The position numbers were made by a program, and so were the translations under genes. Below are positions 33,111-42,554 of a stretch of DNA of 64,000 nt, piece by piece. Position 1 is the first letter of the stretch, and each line of letters opens with the position of its first letter. The DNA is from DATBGS01 sp036557885 (GTDB taxonomy: Bacteria; Chloroflexota; Ktedonobacteria; Ktedonobacterales; DATBGS01), in NCBI GenBank assembly GCA_036557885.1, contig DATBGS010000043.1, positions 1-64,000 of the forward strand, written 5' to 3'. Under the pieces are notes generated by a model. That model was given only the letters and a program-made list of their open reading frames with translations. It searched no databases and was not told the DNA's origin.

Positions 33111-34058
33111 TCAAGAAATGGCGCTCAGAGCCGTCCCTGGCACACCCAAACCAGGCGCGCCCGGCTCCGAAGTCGTAAAGCTAGAGGAGGCGCGTGCCAG
33201 CATCTCCAGGCCAAGCGCCGCCCGGCGCACACGCTCGCGGCCTGTCTGGATAGCGGCTTGTTCAAGATGGGCGCCGGTTGGGTAGATATTGGGCGCGTTA
33301 CGCAGGCCGAACTTGAGGTAAATCGGCGCGCCAACGCGCACAATCTCCGCCAGTTCATGATAGCGCATAAATCCGCCCAGGCCATCGGGACTTTCGATGT
33401 AAAGATCAATGGGGATGGAGACGACCTGGCGCAGCGCGGCCAGGCGTGCCAATGAAATATCTGAGGCAACGTTGACCGTATTGAGTCCCTGCTCTACCAG
33501 CAGCCTGATGCCCAGGGGGTTGGCAACGCCCATCAGGGCGGAAGCCTTCACCACCAGATCGGGGGGCAGCCGTTGACGCTGCCGCGCCTGGTGAATCAGC
33601 CAGAGCAGCCCCTCATCCGCCACAAGGACACTGCGCAGGCCCAGCGCTACGCCGCGCTCCACGTCTCGAAACGCATAGATCAGTTGATCCATGCCGGTCT
33701 GCCGCCAGCCAAAGATTTTGCCGTCTGGGGTCAATGCTTGCCCGGTGCCCTCCCAGGGCGCGCGCGGACCAACAAAGAGGCAGACCTCGATGCCATGCTG
33801 CTGCCCCAGCGCGGCCATCTCTTTGATCTCGGCATCGCTCAGCAGCATGATGCCGCTGCCCTGAGAAATGCGGTGCAGGGGGATGTGCTGCGCCTTTGCG
33901 GCCTCCAACACGGCGCGCATGGCAGCAGGCCCCTCAACGCTGGGGATTTCGACGCGATAGTGCGCGCCATCGGGGAAGCGCTGTGGGGAGGTTGGCAGAT
34001 CGTGCCGGTCTCCGACGGGCAAGCCCATCTCTTGCAGCAATGCTTGTATCTGCTCCAT
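33111..34058 (-). CDS. U32-peptidase-like TIM-barrel protein of unknown function
   Basis: A 315-residue protein that I can match only to U32-like proteins found in sugar-acid gene clusters. Conserved-looking blocks are RVEIPSVEGP, HRISQGSGIMLLSD, VLVADEGLLWLIHQ, NVASDISLARLAALR and VGAPIYLKFGLRNAPNIYP. No signal peptide. It lies between the lactonase and dehydratase genes, 5 bases after the latter, so it is co-expressed with them. A role in the step between 2-keto-3-deoxy acid and semialdehyde is a guess from context. Confidence 0.6.
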   Translation of the reverse strand: MEQIQALLQEMGLPVGDRHDLPTSPQRFPDGAHYRVEIPSVEGPAAMRAVLEAAKAQHIPLHRISQGSGIMLLSDAEIKEMAALGQQHGIEVCLFVGPRAPWEGTGQALTPDGKIFGWRQTGMDQLIYAFRDVERGVALGLRSVLVADEGLLWLIHQARQRQRLPPDLVVKASALMGVANPLGIRLLVEQGLNTVNVASDISLARLAALRQVVSIPIDLYIESPDGLGGFMRYHELAEIVRVGAPIYLKFGLRNAPNIYPTGAHLEQAAIQTGRERVRRAALGLEMLARASSSFTTSEPGAPGLGVPGTALSAIS

Positions 34059-34063
34059 TGCAA

Positions 34064-35221
34064 TTACTCCTTTTGAATGGCCTGGCGGAAATGCCAGTTT
34101 TCGGCAAACAGATTGAAGAAGACGCGCTGTTGCGGGTGCTGGCGCACGACCTCCTCGTTAAACGTCACGCCCAAGCCTGGCCCCTGGGGCAGCGCAAAGT
34201 AGCCGTCTACGACTTCTGGGTTTCCTGGTGCTGCCTGCTTCACCCAGTCCTCGGAGAAGTCGTTAAAATGCTCCTGAATTTTGAAGTTGGTGGTGGAAGC
34301 GGCAAAGTGGAGGGCGGCAGCAGTGGAAACCGGCCCACCAACGTTATGGGGCGCGATCAGTATGTAATAGGCATCGGCCCATGCTGCGAGCTTCTTGGTT
34401 TCTAGCAGGCCACCACAGTGGGTAATATCCGGCTGAATGATGTCTGCGGCTTGCAGTTCAAAGAGCTGCCGGTAGTCGTGGCGGGTATGAATGCGTTCGC
34501 CGGTGGCGACGGGGAGTGTGATTTGCTCGGCAGCTTTCTTTAGCGCTGCCAGGTTCTCCGGTGGTACTGGCTCCTCAACCCAGGACGGTGCGAAGGGTTC
34601 CATGTCACGCGCCATCTGCACTGCCGTCGCCGGATTAAAGCGCCCGTGCATCTCAATAAGTAGCTCGGCCTCTGGCCCGATAGCATCGCGCACGGCTTCC
34701 ACCAGGGCAATGGCGCGCAGCCGCTCCGCCCGCTCGATTTCGTAGAACCCGGCGCCAAAGGGGTCGAGTTTGAGCGCGCGGTAGCCGCGCTCGATCACCC
34801 GCCGGGCTGCCCGATGAAACTCTTCGGGGGTGCGCTCCACAGTATACCAGCCATTGGCATAGGCTTTGATGCGCTCGCGCACCGCGCCGCCCAGCAGTTT
34901 GTAGACGGGCTGTCCCAGCGCCTTGCCCAGAATATCCCAGCAGGCGATTTCAACAGCAGCGATGGCAGACATACCAACCTCGCCCAGACGCGCGAAGTCG
35001 TGGCGATACATGCGATATACCAGGTCTTCGATATTGCCTGGGTCGCGCCCCAGCAGGTGGTTGGGCACCGCTTCCGCCAGATACCCCAGCAGCGCGTCGG
35101 TGTGGTTGACCATGCGCACCTCGCCCACACCCTCCAGCCCCTCATCGGTGATCACGCGCACATAGGTGAGATTGCGCCAGACCGTCCCCAGCACGGTTGT
35201 CTTGACATCAACAATTTTCAT
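34064..35221 (-). CDS. Mandelate racemase/enolase superfamily acid-sugar dehydratase
   Basis: A 385-residue enzyme of the galactonate/gluconate dehydratase-like branch. Metal and acid/base residues fit LLIEMHGRFN, WVEEPVPPEN, GERIHTRHDY, QPDITHCGG and APHNVGG (catalytic His). It would remove water from an aldonic acid to give a 2-keto-3-deoxy acid. The ATG at 35221 follows GAGGAC; a longer frame to 35290 is not part of the family. The exact sugar acid cannot be told from sequence alone. Confidence 0.88.
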   Translation of the reverse strand: MKIVDVKTTVLGTVWRNLTYVRVITDEGLEGVGEVRMVNHTDALLGYLAEAVPNHLLGRDPGNIEDLVYRMYRHDFARLGEVGMSAIAAVEIACWDILGKALGQPVYKLLGGAVRERIKAYANGWYTVERTPEEFHRAARRVIERGYRALKLDPFGAGFYEIERAERLRAIALVEAVRDAIGPEAELLIEMHGRFNPATAVQMARDMEPFAPSWVEEPVPPENLAALKKAAEQITLPVATGERIHTRHDYRQLFELQAADIIQPDITHCGGLLETKKLAAWADAYYILIAPHNVGGPVSTAAALHFAASTTNFKIQEHFNDFSEDWVKQAAPGNPEVVDGYFALPQGPGLGVTFNEEVVRQHPQQRVFFNLFAENWHFRQAIQKE

Positions 35222-35313
35222 GTAGTCCTCATCTCGATTGCTCGCTGCGCTCTCGCATTTTTCTCGCCGGACACCTATGCCCGAATGCACGCCTGTTGAA
35301 GCTGTGAGCCATA

Positions 35314-36771
35314 TTAACTGGCCGGATTGATTTGCACCGTCTTAATCTCGGTAAAGAACTCGATAGCCGCCGGTCCCTGCTCGCGCGAGTGGGAACTGGA
35401 GCCACGCATGCCCCCAAACGGCGCGTGTGGGTCAACGCCAGTTGTATCGCCATTGATGCGCACCATCCCGCATTCAATGGCGGGAATATAGGCAAGCGCG
35501 GCATTGATGTCGCGCGTAAAGAGCGAGACGCTCAGCCCATATTTTGTCCCGTTTGCCAGTTCCAGCGCCTCTTCCAGCGTGCGTACCGGCTGAACCACCA
35601 GCACTGGCCCAAAGACTTCTTCCTGCGCAACGGGCGCATCTGCCGCCGCCCCAACAATGACCGTTGGCTCAAAGAAGAAGCCTTGTCCAAATTGCGCTCC
35701 ATCCGGCGCCTTTCCGCCCAGTACGACTGCGCCAGAGGCAGCGCCCGACGTGACATAGCTGTGCACCCGCTCCACCGCATCTGGCGCAATTAACGGCCCC
35801 ACTGCGGTAGCCTCAGTCGTTGCCGACCCCAGCGGCAGTGCGCGCACCGCCCCCTCAAGCTGGTTCAAGAACTTGTCGAGCACTTCCTGGACCACAATGG
35901 CCCGGCTGGTGGCGGTGCATTTCTGCCCGGCAAAGCGCATGGCCCCGCCAGCGATGAGGCGCGCGGCCTGATCGAGATGCGCATCGCCCAGCACCAGCGC
36001 GGCGTTTTTCCCGCCCATTTCAAGTTGATATTTGATGTTGTGCCGCGCCGCGAGTTCAGCAATGCGCATGCCGGTGGCATCTGAGCCGGTGAAGGTGATG
36101 GCGCGCAGCCCCGCGTGCTGCACCAGAGACTCTCCAGTGAGTGAGCCTTTGCCTAAAATCAGGTTGAGCACCCCTGCTGGCAGACCGGCATTCGCCAGCA
36201 CCTGGGCAAGCGAGAACGCGGTAAAGGAAGCGGTTTCCGCCGGTTTCCAGACCACCGTGTTACCAAAGGCGAGCGCCGGGGCGATTTTCCAGAGCGGGAT
36301 GGCGACGGGAAAGTTCCAGGGAGAAATTACTGCCACCAGCCCCAGCGGTTGTCGCATGCTGAATTGCAGGCTTCCGGCTTGCTGGGCGGGGATGACTTGA
36401 CCGAGTGGGCGAACGGCTTCCCCCGCAAAGTAGCGGAGAATTGTCACCCCCCGATCTACCTCCTGCACGGCCTCGCCCAGCGGCTTGCCAACCTCTCGCG
36501 CGACGAGCAGGCCCAGAGCAGCACGTTGCTCGGCCAACAGGCTGGCGGCCTGGTAGAGTATCTGCGCGCGCTGCGGACCTGGGGTAGCTGCCCAGCCGCG
36601 TACCGCCGTCTGCCCTGCTGCCACTGCCCGCCCAACCAGCGCTGGTCCACCTTCTGGAACCAGTGCCAGCACGTCAGTGCCAGTGGAAGGGTTGACATCG
36701 GAGGACCATGTATCTGCTGTAGATTCTACCCACTCCCCCGCGACGTAGTGGGCAAGGCGCGGTATCTCCAT
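35314..36771 (-). CDS. Aldehyde dehydrogenase, likely 2-oxoglutarate semialdehyde dehydrogenase
   Basis: A 485-residue NAD(P)-dependent dehydrogenase. Seen: VISPWNFPVAIPLWKIAPAL, FTGSDATG, catalytic Glu in LEMGGKN, catalytic Cys in GQKCTATSR and EEVFGPVL. With a lactonase and an acid-sugar dehydratase beside it, oxidation of 2-oxoglutarate semialdehyde to 2-oxoglutarate is the natural role (Weimberg-type pathway), though other aldehydes are possible. GGAAGGGAG precedes the ATG. It is divergent from the GntR regulator. Confidence 0.88.
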   Translation of the reverse strand: MEIPRLAHYVAGEWVESTADTWSSDVNPSTGTDVLALVPEGGPALVGRAVAAGQTAVRGWAATPGPQRAQILYQAASLLAEQRAALGLLVAREVGKPLGEAVQEVDRGVTILRYFAGEAVRPLGQVIPAQQAGSLQFSMRQPLGLVAVISPWNFPVAIPLWKIAPALAFGNTVVWKPAETASFTAFSLAQVLANAGLPAGVLNLILGKGSLTGESLVQHAGLRAITFTGSDATGMRIAELAARHNIKYQLEMGGKNAALVLGDAHLDQAARLIAGGAMRFAGQKCTATSRAIVVQEVLDKFLNQLEGAVRALPLGSATTEATAVGPLIAPDAVERVHSYVTSGAASGAVVLGGKAPDGAQFGQGFFFEPTVIVGAAADAPVAQEEVFGPVLVVQPVRTLEEALELANGTKYGLSVSLFTRDINAALAYIPAIECGMVRINGDTTGVDPHAPFGGMRGSSSHSREQGPAAIEFFTEIKTVQINPAS

Positions 36772-36893
36772 CGCTTCGGCTCCCTTCCTGGCGCATTGCC
36801 AGCGGATATGGTCGTTATTTTACCAAAGCCTCGGTGAGCATTGTGGTAGCGCTTTCTCACAAGAATCTGCAAGAAAAAGGGGTTTTTGAGAGG

Positions 36894-36929
36894 TTGACAG
36901 GATGTTTAGCGTATGTTAGTATAGTAACA
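36894..36929 (+). promoter_or_regulatory. Promoter and putative operator of the GntR-family regulator
   Basis: TTGACA (36894-36899), 17 bases, TAGTAT (36917-36922) with TGT before it. TGTTA (36914-36918) and TAACA (36925-36929) are an inverted repeat over the -10, a plausible site for autoregulation by the downstream FadR-type protein and for control of the divergent aldehyde dehydrogenase operon. Confidence 0.55.
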
Positions 36930-36961
36930 CAATATGATTGTCAGACACAAGGGGAGGTGAG

Positions 36962-37699
36962 ATGGCAAAGGCATTTGCCTCGCTCCAGCGACAAAGCCTG
37001 CCGGAGCAAGTGGTGCGGCTGGTGGGAATAAGTATTTTGCGCGGCGAGTTTCAAGCTGGTGATACCCTGGCACCCGAACCAGAACTGTGCGCGCAGTTGG
37101 GGGTGAGCCGCACGGTGGTGCGCGAGGCACTGAAGCTTTTGGTTGCGAAAGGACTGATTGAATCCAGGCCGGGCATGGGAACAAGCGTGCGTCCTCGCGC
37201 TGATTGGAATCTGCTGGACCCAGATATTATTACCTGGCAGGCCGAAATAGGCGGGCCATCCTCGTATTTTCGAGATGTCTGTGAGGTTCGGCTGATGATT
37301 GAACCAATGGCAGCCAGACTTGCCGCAGCGCGTGCCACTGATGCTGAGGTGGCTTCGATTGCTGCATGGTGCCAGCGGATGGAACTGGCGGTTAACGACC
37401 CTGATGCTTATACCAGCGCTGATTTACAGTTCCATGCCGCGATCTGTGCAGCGACCCATAACGAGTTGGTTCCTCAACTGATGGTGTCGCTCCACGCGGC
37501 ACTGTATGCCAGCCGGATCATTACCAGCCAGGTTTCTGGGGCAAATGAGCATGCCATGCCGCTGCACCAGGCTGTTGCGCAAGCCATTCAGCGCCGCGCC
37601 GAGCAGGGGGCAGAGGAGGCTATGCGAGCGCTGGTGATGGCGACACTCGACGATATTTTGCGTGCGGAGAAAACAGAGCGATCAGACGGTATCTCGTGA
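36962..37699 (+). CDS. GntR/FadR-family transcriptional regulator
   Basis: A 245-residue repressor with an N-terminal winged helix (PEPELCAQLGVSRTVVREALKLL, residues ~38-60, GLIESRPGMGTSV as wing) and an all-helical FCD ligand domain (VRLMIEPMAARLAA, DLQFHAAI). FCD regulators often bind a metal and a sugar acid. GGGGAGGTGAG gives a very strong ribosome site. It is divergent from the sugar-acid operon and next to a ROK gene, so both probably control sugar oxidation. Confidence 0.92.
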   Translation: MAKAFASLQRQSLPEQVVRLVGISILRGEFQAGDTLAPEPELCAQLGVSRTVVREALKLLVAKGLIESRPGMGTSVRPRADWNLLDPDIITWQAEIGGPSSYFRDVCEVRLMIEPMAARLAAARATDAEVASIAAWCQRMELAVNDPDAYTSADLQFHAAICAATHNELVPQLMVSLHAALYASRIITSQVSGANEHAMPLHQAVAQAIQRRAEQGAEEAMRALVMATLDDILRAEKTERSDGIS

Positions 37700-37820
37700 G
37701 GGTATTTGAAGCAGGGTTCTCGTTTGTTTGGGAAGTTGAAAAACGTAATGAATTCTGCTATACTACAGCCGGTTCCCTTGATGCGTGCCCATCTCAAGCT
37801 GGTTGAACGGAGCCTGAGTC

Positions 37821-39146
37821 ATGAAAGCAGACCCCAGCCCACCTGCCATATCTTTGCACAGCCTGGGGCAGAATCATGCGCACGGCGTAGACCCTCAGAG
37901 GCTGCGCGAGATCAACCGCTGGGTGATTCTCAACGCCTTGCGCACCCAGGGGCCGAGCAGTCGGACCAGGCTGACCAAACAAACCCGGCTTTCCGCAACC
38001 ACATTAACCAGCATTGTGCGTGAACTGGTGGAGCAGCAGTGGATCAAGGAAATTGGTTCGTTGCAGGCCGAGCAAAACGCGCGCTGGTCAGGTGGGCGCC
38101 AGGCTATCGAGGTAGCCTTCAATGCCAGAGCAGGGGCCGTCATTGGCGGACAGATAGGCCGAACCGAACTGCGCCTCTTACTTACGGACCTGACCGGCCA
38201 CTGCCTGAAAGCTTCAGAGCCAATCAAGCTGGAAACTGCCATTGGCCCTGATCGGTACCTGCCACAGTTGTTAGCCGCGCTTGATGATTTTGTGCGCGGC
38301 GTTGTCACCTGGGAGCAGGTGTTTGGCATCGGGCTGGGTATCCCTGGCCCGCTGGACAATACCTTCCGACCAAACTCACCGCCAGGCATGTCAGCATGGG
38401 ATGGGCGCGATATTGTCGCAGAACTTGCTGCCTGCGCGCAAGGAACGTTCAACCCGCGCACTATGCCAATCTATCTGGAGAACGAAGCCAAGTTTGGAGC
38501 GCTGGGAGAGAGTTGGTATGGGGCCGGGCGCTCCCCTGGGCGAGACAACGTGGCCTACGTCAAGGTTGGCAGTGGGGTGGGCGCGGGCTTTGTGCTTCAG
38601 CGGCAGTTATATCGCGGGAATACAGGCACGGCTGGCGAACTGGGTCATTCCAGGCTAGATCGAGGCGACAGCCAGGAGCACCGCGTCTGTGCCTGTGGCA
38701 AGGTTGATTGTCTCGAAGCGTATACCTCGGTCAATGGGATTCTCCAGGATGTGCGCGCGATCACTGGGGAGGCAGGGCTGACGATTGAGCGCGTGATCGA
38801 GCGAGCAAAGATCAGAGCGGATGGGCAGATCAGCGCAGATGCTATCGAGCTTGCCGGGCGACGCCTGGGAGCCGCCATTGGAAGCCTGATTAACATGCTC
38901 GATCCAGCCGTCGTTGTCATTGATGGGCAGATTCCCCAACACGCCGGAGATTTGCTGCTCCATCCTCTGATAGAGACGGCCAGAGAACACAGCTTCCATC
39001 GCGAGCCGCTTACTTCTATTGAGTTGAGCAGCTTAGAAGGCTACGCCATTGCCTGGGGGGGAGTTGCCAAGGTGATTGATACCCTTTTTCTCAGCCCTCC
39101 CTTGCCCACTGCGCGACCTCTGCGAGAGTCGGCTGGGAGAGCCTGA
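37821..39146 (+). CDS. ROK-family transcriptional repressor (NagC/XylR-like)
   Basis: A 441-residue protein with an N-terminal winged helix (NRWVILNALRTQGPSSRTRL, then SATTLTSIVRELV) and a sugar-binding ROK domain: GIGLGIPGPLD, YLENEAKFGALGE, GTAGELGH and the zinc motif CACGKVDCLE. Likely senses the imported sugar and represses the ABC importer genes that follow. Confidence 0.92.
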   Translation: MKADPSPPAISLHSLGQNHAHGVDPQRLREINRWVILNALRTQGPSSRTRLTKQTRLSATTLTSIVRELVEQQWIKEIGSLQAEQNARWSGGRQAIEVAFNARAGAVIGGQIGRTELRLLLTDLTGHCLKASEPIKLETAIGPDRYLPQLLAALDDFVRGVVTWEQVFGIGLGIPGPLDNTFRPNSPPGMSAWDGRDIVAELAACAQGTFNPRTMPIYLENEAKFGALGESWYGAGRSPGRDNVAYVKVGSGVGAGFVLQRQLYRGNTGTAGELGHSRLDRGDSQEHRVCACGKVDCLEAYTSVNGILQDVRAITGEAGLTIERVIERAKIRADGQISADAIELAGRRLGAAIGSLINMLDPAVVVIDGQIPQHAGDLLLHPLIETAREHSFHREPLTSIELSSLEGYAIAWGGVAKVIDTLFLSPPLPTARPLRESAGRA

Positions 39147-39249
39147 AGCGCTGATACGTTGCCGAGCCTTCTTCTGAATGCAGGTTTATGTGTGCCGATA
39201 CGAGGTGGGAAGAAGGCGTCATGGATAAGCAGAATGTCTGGTGAATAAG

Positions 39250-39267
39250 CACCTGCTTACGCAGGTG
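39250..39267. repeat. Hairpin before the sugar ABC operon
   Basis: CACCTGC-TTAC-GCAGGTG forms a perfect 7-bp stem in the 224-base gap between the ROK gene and the binding-protein gene. No T-run follows, so it may be an operator for the ROK or GntR protein. Confidence 0.4.
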
Positions 39268-39370
39268 AGAAAGGAGGAAGAGAAGGTAAAGCAGATAGGG
39301 ATCGCATCCCAGGTGGACTTCTTCCTTGGTTCTCTCAACTCGCTGTAGTGTAAGAAATTGGAGGATCATC

Positions 39371-40456
39371 GTGAGCACCTCGTCAGAGTCGTCCCGCTTT
39401 TCGCAGATGCACATTGGGCGCCGCAAATTGCTGGGTGGCGCGGCCCTGAGCGCCGCAGGCGCTGTGGCCTTGCCATCTATCCTGGCAGCCTGTGGAAGCA
39501 CTTCCTCCGGTGGCACCGAAGGAAATTTCCCCAGCCATCCTCAATGGAACTTCGTCTTTGTCAATCACGTCACCACCAACCCCTTCTTTGTCCCGACCCA
39601 ATATGGTATCCAGGATGCCTGCGCCTTGCTCGGCTGCAAATTTCAGTGGACCGGCTCAGAGACTTCGAACGTCTCGGAGATGGTCAATGCTTTCAATGCT
39701 GCTATCACCGCCAAAGCCGATGGTATCGCGGTTGCCATCGTTGACCCAACAGCTTTTGATGGGCCAACAAAGCAGGCATTGGGCGCTGGCATTCCAGTCG
39801 TTTCCTACAATGCTGACGCGGTGGATACCGTCAGGAATGGACGTCTGGCGTACATTGGGCAGGACTTGTTCCAGTCGGGCGTACAAATGGGCAAGCGCAT
39901 TGTCGGCTTGATTCCTTCAGGCGATGTCGTCGGGTTTATCGCCACGCCCGGCCAGCTTAACATCCAGCCGCGTATTGATGGTGTCCAGCAGGCCATCAAG
40001 GATTCCGGCGCGCCGATCAATTTTACTGCGATTGCCTCCGGCGCCAAGCTGGATGATGAGTTGGCCGTCATTGAAGCCTATTACCTGGGGCACAAGGACT
40101 TGAAGGGCATGTTTGCTGTTGATGCTGGCAGCACGCAGGGGGTGGGGCAGATCATGCAGAAGTACAAGCTGGCTTCCCAGGGAGTGCATGGCGGCGGGTA
40201 CGATCTCCTGCCAACAACGCTTCAACTGATTAAATCAGGCGACCTGGATTTCACGATTGACCAGCAGCCCTATCTCCAGGGCTTGCAGCCGGTCATCCAG
40301 CTTTTCACTTATAAGCTCTCTGGCGGACTCTCTCAACCGGCGGAAACAAACACCGGGTTGCTCTTTGTCACCAAGGACAACGTTGACCCCTATCTGAACA
40401 CCAAGACACGCTTTGAGGGTAGCTCGGACAAACAGCAGGTGGTTACGCATAGCTAG
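39371..40456 (+). CDS. Sugar ABC transporter substrate-binding lipoprotein (Tat-type signal)
   Basis: A 361-residue periplasmic-binding-protein-like I family protein. The GTG at 39371 follows GGAGG. The signal has twin arginines at 17-18 (GRRKLLGG) and a lipobox LAAC with Cys41, so export through Tat followed by lipidation is likely. The mature part resembles ribose-type binding proteins (NPFFVPTQYGIQDA, ADGIAVAIVDP, GIPVVSYNADA). It is the first gene of a sugar import operon. Confidence 0.9.
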   Translation: MSTSSESSRFSQMHIGRRKLLGGAALSAAGAVALPSILAACGSTSSGGTEGNFPSHPQWNFVFVNHVTTNPFFVPTQYGIQDACALLGCKFQWTGSETSNVSEMVNAFNAAITAKADGIAVAIVDPTAFDGPTKQALGAGIPVVSYNADAVDTVRNGRLAYIGQDLFQSGVQMGKRIVGLIPSGDVVGFIATPGQLNIQPRIDGVQQAIKDSGAPINFTAIASGAKLDDELAVIEAYYLGHKDLKGMFAVDAGSTQGVGQIMQKYKLASQGVHGGGYDLLPTTLQLIKSGDLDFTIDQQPYLQGLQPVIQLFTYKLSGGLSQPAETNTGLLFVTKDNVDPYLNTKTRFEGSSDKQQVVTHS

Positions 40457-40512
40457 TACCTGGCTGGAGTTGCTGCTACCCTCCCTCGCTCCATCTGCCA
40501 GGTGCCTGGCAC

Positions 40513-40561
40513 AAGAGGGGGGACTGGCGCCCGGCACAAGGGCAGCAGTCCTCCCTCTTTT
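40513..40561 (+). terminator. Terminator/attenuator between binding-protein and permease genes
   Basis: Positions 40513-40526 pair with 40546-40559 (14 pairs, one G-U), with a GCCC/GGGC inner stem, followed by TTTT. Partial termination here would give more binding protein than permease, common for ABC importers. Confidence 0.7.
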
Positions 40562-40654
40562 CAACCGCCCAAAATTCGTTTACACTACGGGTGAGCAATC
40601 AAACTACTGGTGGTGGCATTACAAGCGAGCCACTGGATGGCAAAGGAGCGTCAG

Positions 40655-41734
40655 ATGGCTGAAGAAGTCGCTCAGGATACCTCTCCTTCTCAGACCACCC
40701 TGGAAGGCCCGCCAGAACAGCGCGAGCAATCGTCGGGGGTGATCGGCGTCCTCCTTAAACTGCGCCCGCTCTTGTTACGGGCGATCAACATCTTCCTCAA
40801 GCAGCGCGAGGCCAGCATCGCGGTGGTGGCCGTTGTATTGGTTATCTATTTCCAGGCATCTAACTCCGTCTTTCTTTCCAAGGAGAACATTGCCCTGCTG
40901 GGGCAATATGTGGCGCCAGCCGCCATCATCGCCGCTGGTGAGGTGATGCTGCTGATCTGTGGCGAGATAGACCTCTCGGTTGGCAATGTCTTTGCCCTGG
41001 CGCCGTTTCTGATGTTTCGCGCCTTTGATGGGTATGGCATTCCGCTGACCCTCAGTATTATTCTGGCCTTGCTTGCCAGCGCCTTTATTGGCCTGGTGAA
41101 TGGCATTGTCACCGTCTACTTTGAGGTGCCGTCGCTGATTGCGACGCTGGGCACGTTCTTTGTGCTGAGCGGCTTGACCCTGATCATTTCTGATGCGTTT
41201 CCTGCCCTCACGCCCGCTCCTGGCACCACCTACGCCGATGTGATGGGGCATGGCACCTACTCAGGGATTCTCTGGGCGATTGGTATTCTCATTATCATGC
41301 AGGTGGTGCTTAGCCGAACGCGCTGGGGGCTGCACACGGTTGCCACCGGGGGCAATCCGCTGGGCGCGAGCGAGGTGGGGGTGAACGTGCGGCGGATCAA
41401 AATTGGCAACTTTATGCTGACCAGCATTTTTGGCGGCCTGGCCGGTATTCTTGAGTCGTTTCGCATTACCTCCATTGACCCCAAAGCCGGGGGAACCGAT
41501 ATTATGTTTGCGGCGGTAGCGGGCGCGGTCATTGGCGGGACGGCGCTGCAAGGCGGCCTGGGCACCGTGATTGGCGCGTTCCTGGGTGTGCTCGTGACCG
41601 ACATTCTCAAGGATGGCTTTACGATTTTAGGGGTCAGTGCCTTTGACTTTGATCTGATTCTTGGCACGGCTATCCTGGTAGCCATGATTCTCAACGTGCG
41701 CCTTCAGAAGCTGCGAGAGGCAGGTCGGCAATGA
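40655..41734 (+). CDS. Sugar ABC transporter permease (RbsC-like)
   Basis: A 359-residue inner-membrane permease of the BPD_transp_2 family with about nine hydrophobic segments. Seen: GEVMLLICGEIDLSVGNVFAL, LIATLGTFFVLSGL, GLHTVATGGNPLGASEVGVNV and GGTALQGGLGTV. The ATG at 40655 has AAGGAG 6 bases upstream. Stop overlaps the ATPase start by 4 bases. Confidence 0.93.
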   Translation: MAEEVAQDTSPSQTTLEGPPEQREQSSGVIGVLLKLRPLLLRAINIFLKQREASIAVVAVVLVIYFQASNSVFLSKENIALLGQYVAPAAIIAAGEVMLLICGEIDLSVGNVFALAPFLMFRAFDGYGIPLTLSIILALLASAFIGLVNGIVTVYFEVPSLIATLGTFFVLSGLTLIISDAFPALTPAPGTTYADVMGHGTYSGILWAIGILIIMQVVLSRTRWGLHTVATGGNPLGASEVGVNVRRIKIGNFMLTSIFGGLAGILESFRITSIDPKAGGTDIMFAAVAGAVIGGTALQGGLGTVIGAFLGVLVTDILKDGFTILGVSAFDFDLILGTAILVAMILNVRLQKLREAGRQ

Positions 41735-42519
41735 ACGAGCGATTGTCAGAAGAGATGCTGCCAGCAGAAGATGTGCTGCGCGTCGAGGGCATTGCCAAGC
41801 GCTATGGCGCTGTCACGGCGCTGCGCGATGTGCATATACACCTGGAGCGCGGCGAGGTGCTGGGGCTGATTGGTGATAATGGGGCGGGCAAATCCACCAT
41901 TATCAAGATTCTCACCGGATTCTTGCAGCCAGATGATGGCCGGATTTTCGTCAACGGGCAAGAAGTACGGCTGCGCTCGGTGCAGTATGCGCGCTCGCTG
42001 GGCATCGAAACAGTCTATCAAGACCTGGCGCTGGTCAATGAGTTGAGCGTCTATCACAATATGTTCCTCAAGCGCGAGCGGCTCTGGAAGCCGCTGCCAT
42101 TTCTCAACAACCGAGCGATGCGTAAACAAGCACAAGAGCATCTTGAGCGCCTGGGCATCAGGATTCCTTCGGTGGATGTGGAGGTTTCCAAGCTCTCCGG
42201 GGGCCAGCGCCAGGCAATTGCGATGGCGCGCGCGGTCTCTTCTGATGCCAAAATCCTTTTGCTTGATGAGCCGCTGGCGGCAATGGGCGCGCGCGAAGGC
42301 GCGCAGATTCTCGACCTGATCCGCAGCCTGAAAGAGAAGGATGTTTCCATCATTATGATTGGGCATAATTATGCTCAGGTGCTGGAGGTATGTGACCGCA
42401 TCAACCTCCTCCAGCATGGCCGCATCACCTTTGACAAGCGGGTTGCGCCAACGCTGCTCGAAGAGATCACAGAGATCGTGATGCGTGAGTATCGCACCAG
42501 CAAAGTGGGTTCTGGATAA
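41731..42519 (+). CDS. Sugar ABC transporter ATP-binding protein (single domain)
   Basis: A 262-residue ATPase with Walker A GDNGAGKST, signature KLSGGQRQAIAMARA and Walker B ILLLDEPLAAMG, closest to one half of RbsA/FrcA. It is translationally coupled to the permease. The importer is thus FrcBCA-like (separate single-domain ATPase) rather than having the fused RbsA. Confidence 0.92.
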   Translation: MNERLSEEMLPAEDVLRVEGIAKRYGAVTALRDVHIHLERGEVLGLIGDNGAGKSTIIKILTGFLQPDDGRIFVNGQEVRLRSVQYARSLGIETVYQDLALVNELSVYHNMFLKRERLWKPLPFLNNRAMRKQAQEHLERLGIRIPSVDVEVSKLSGGQRQAIAMARAVSSDAKILLLDEPLAAMGAREGAQILDLIRSLKEKDVSIIMIGHNYAQVLEVCDRINLLQHGRITFDKRVAPTLLEEITEIVMREYRTSKVGSG

Positions 42520-42554
42520 CGAGATAAAAGGCAGGAAGATAACGAGGGAAGCAC

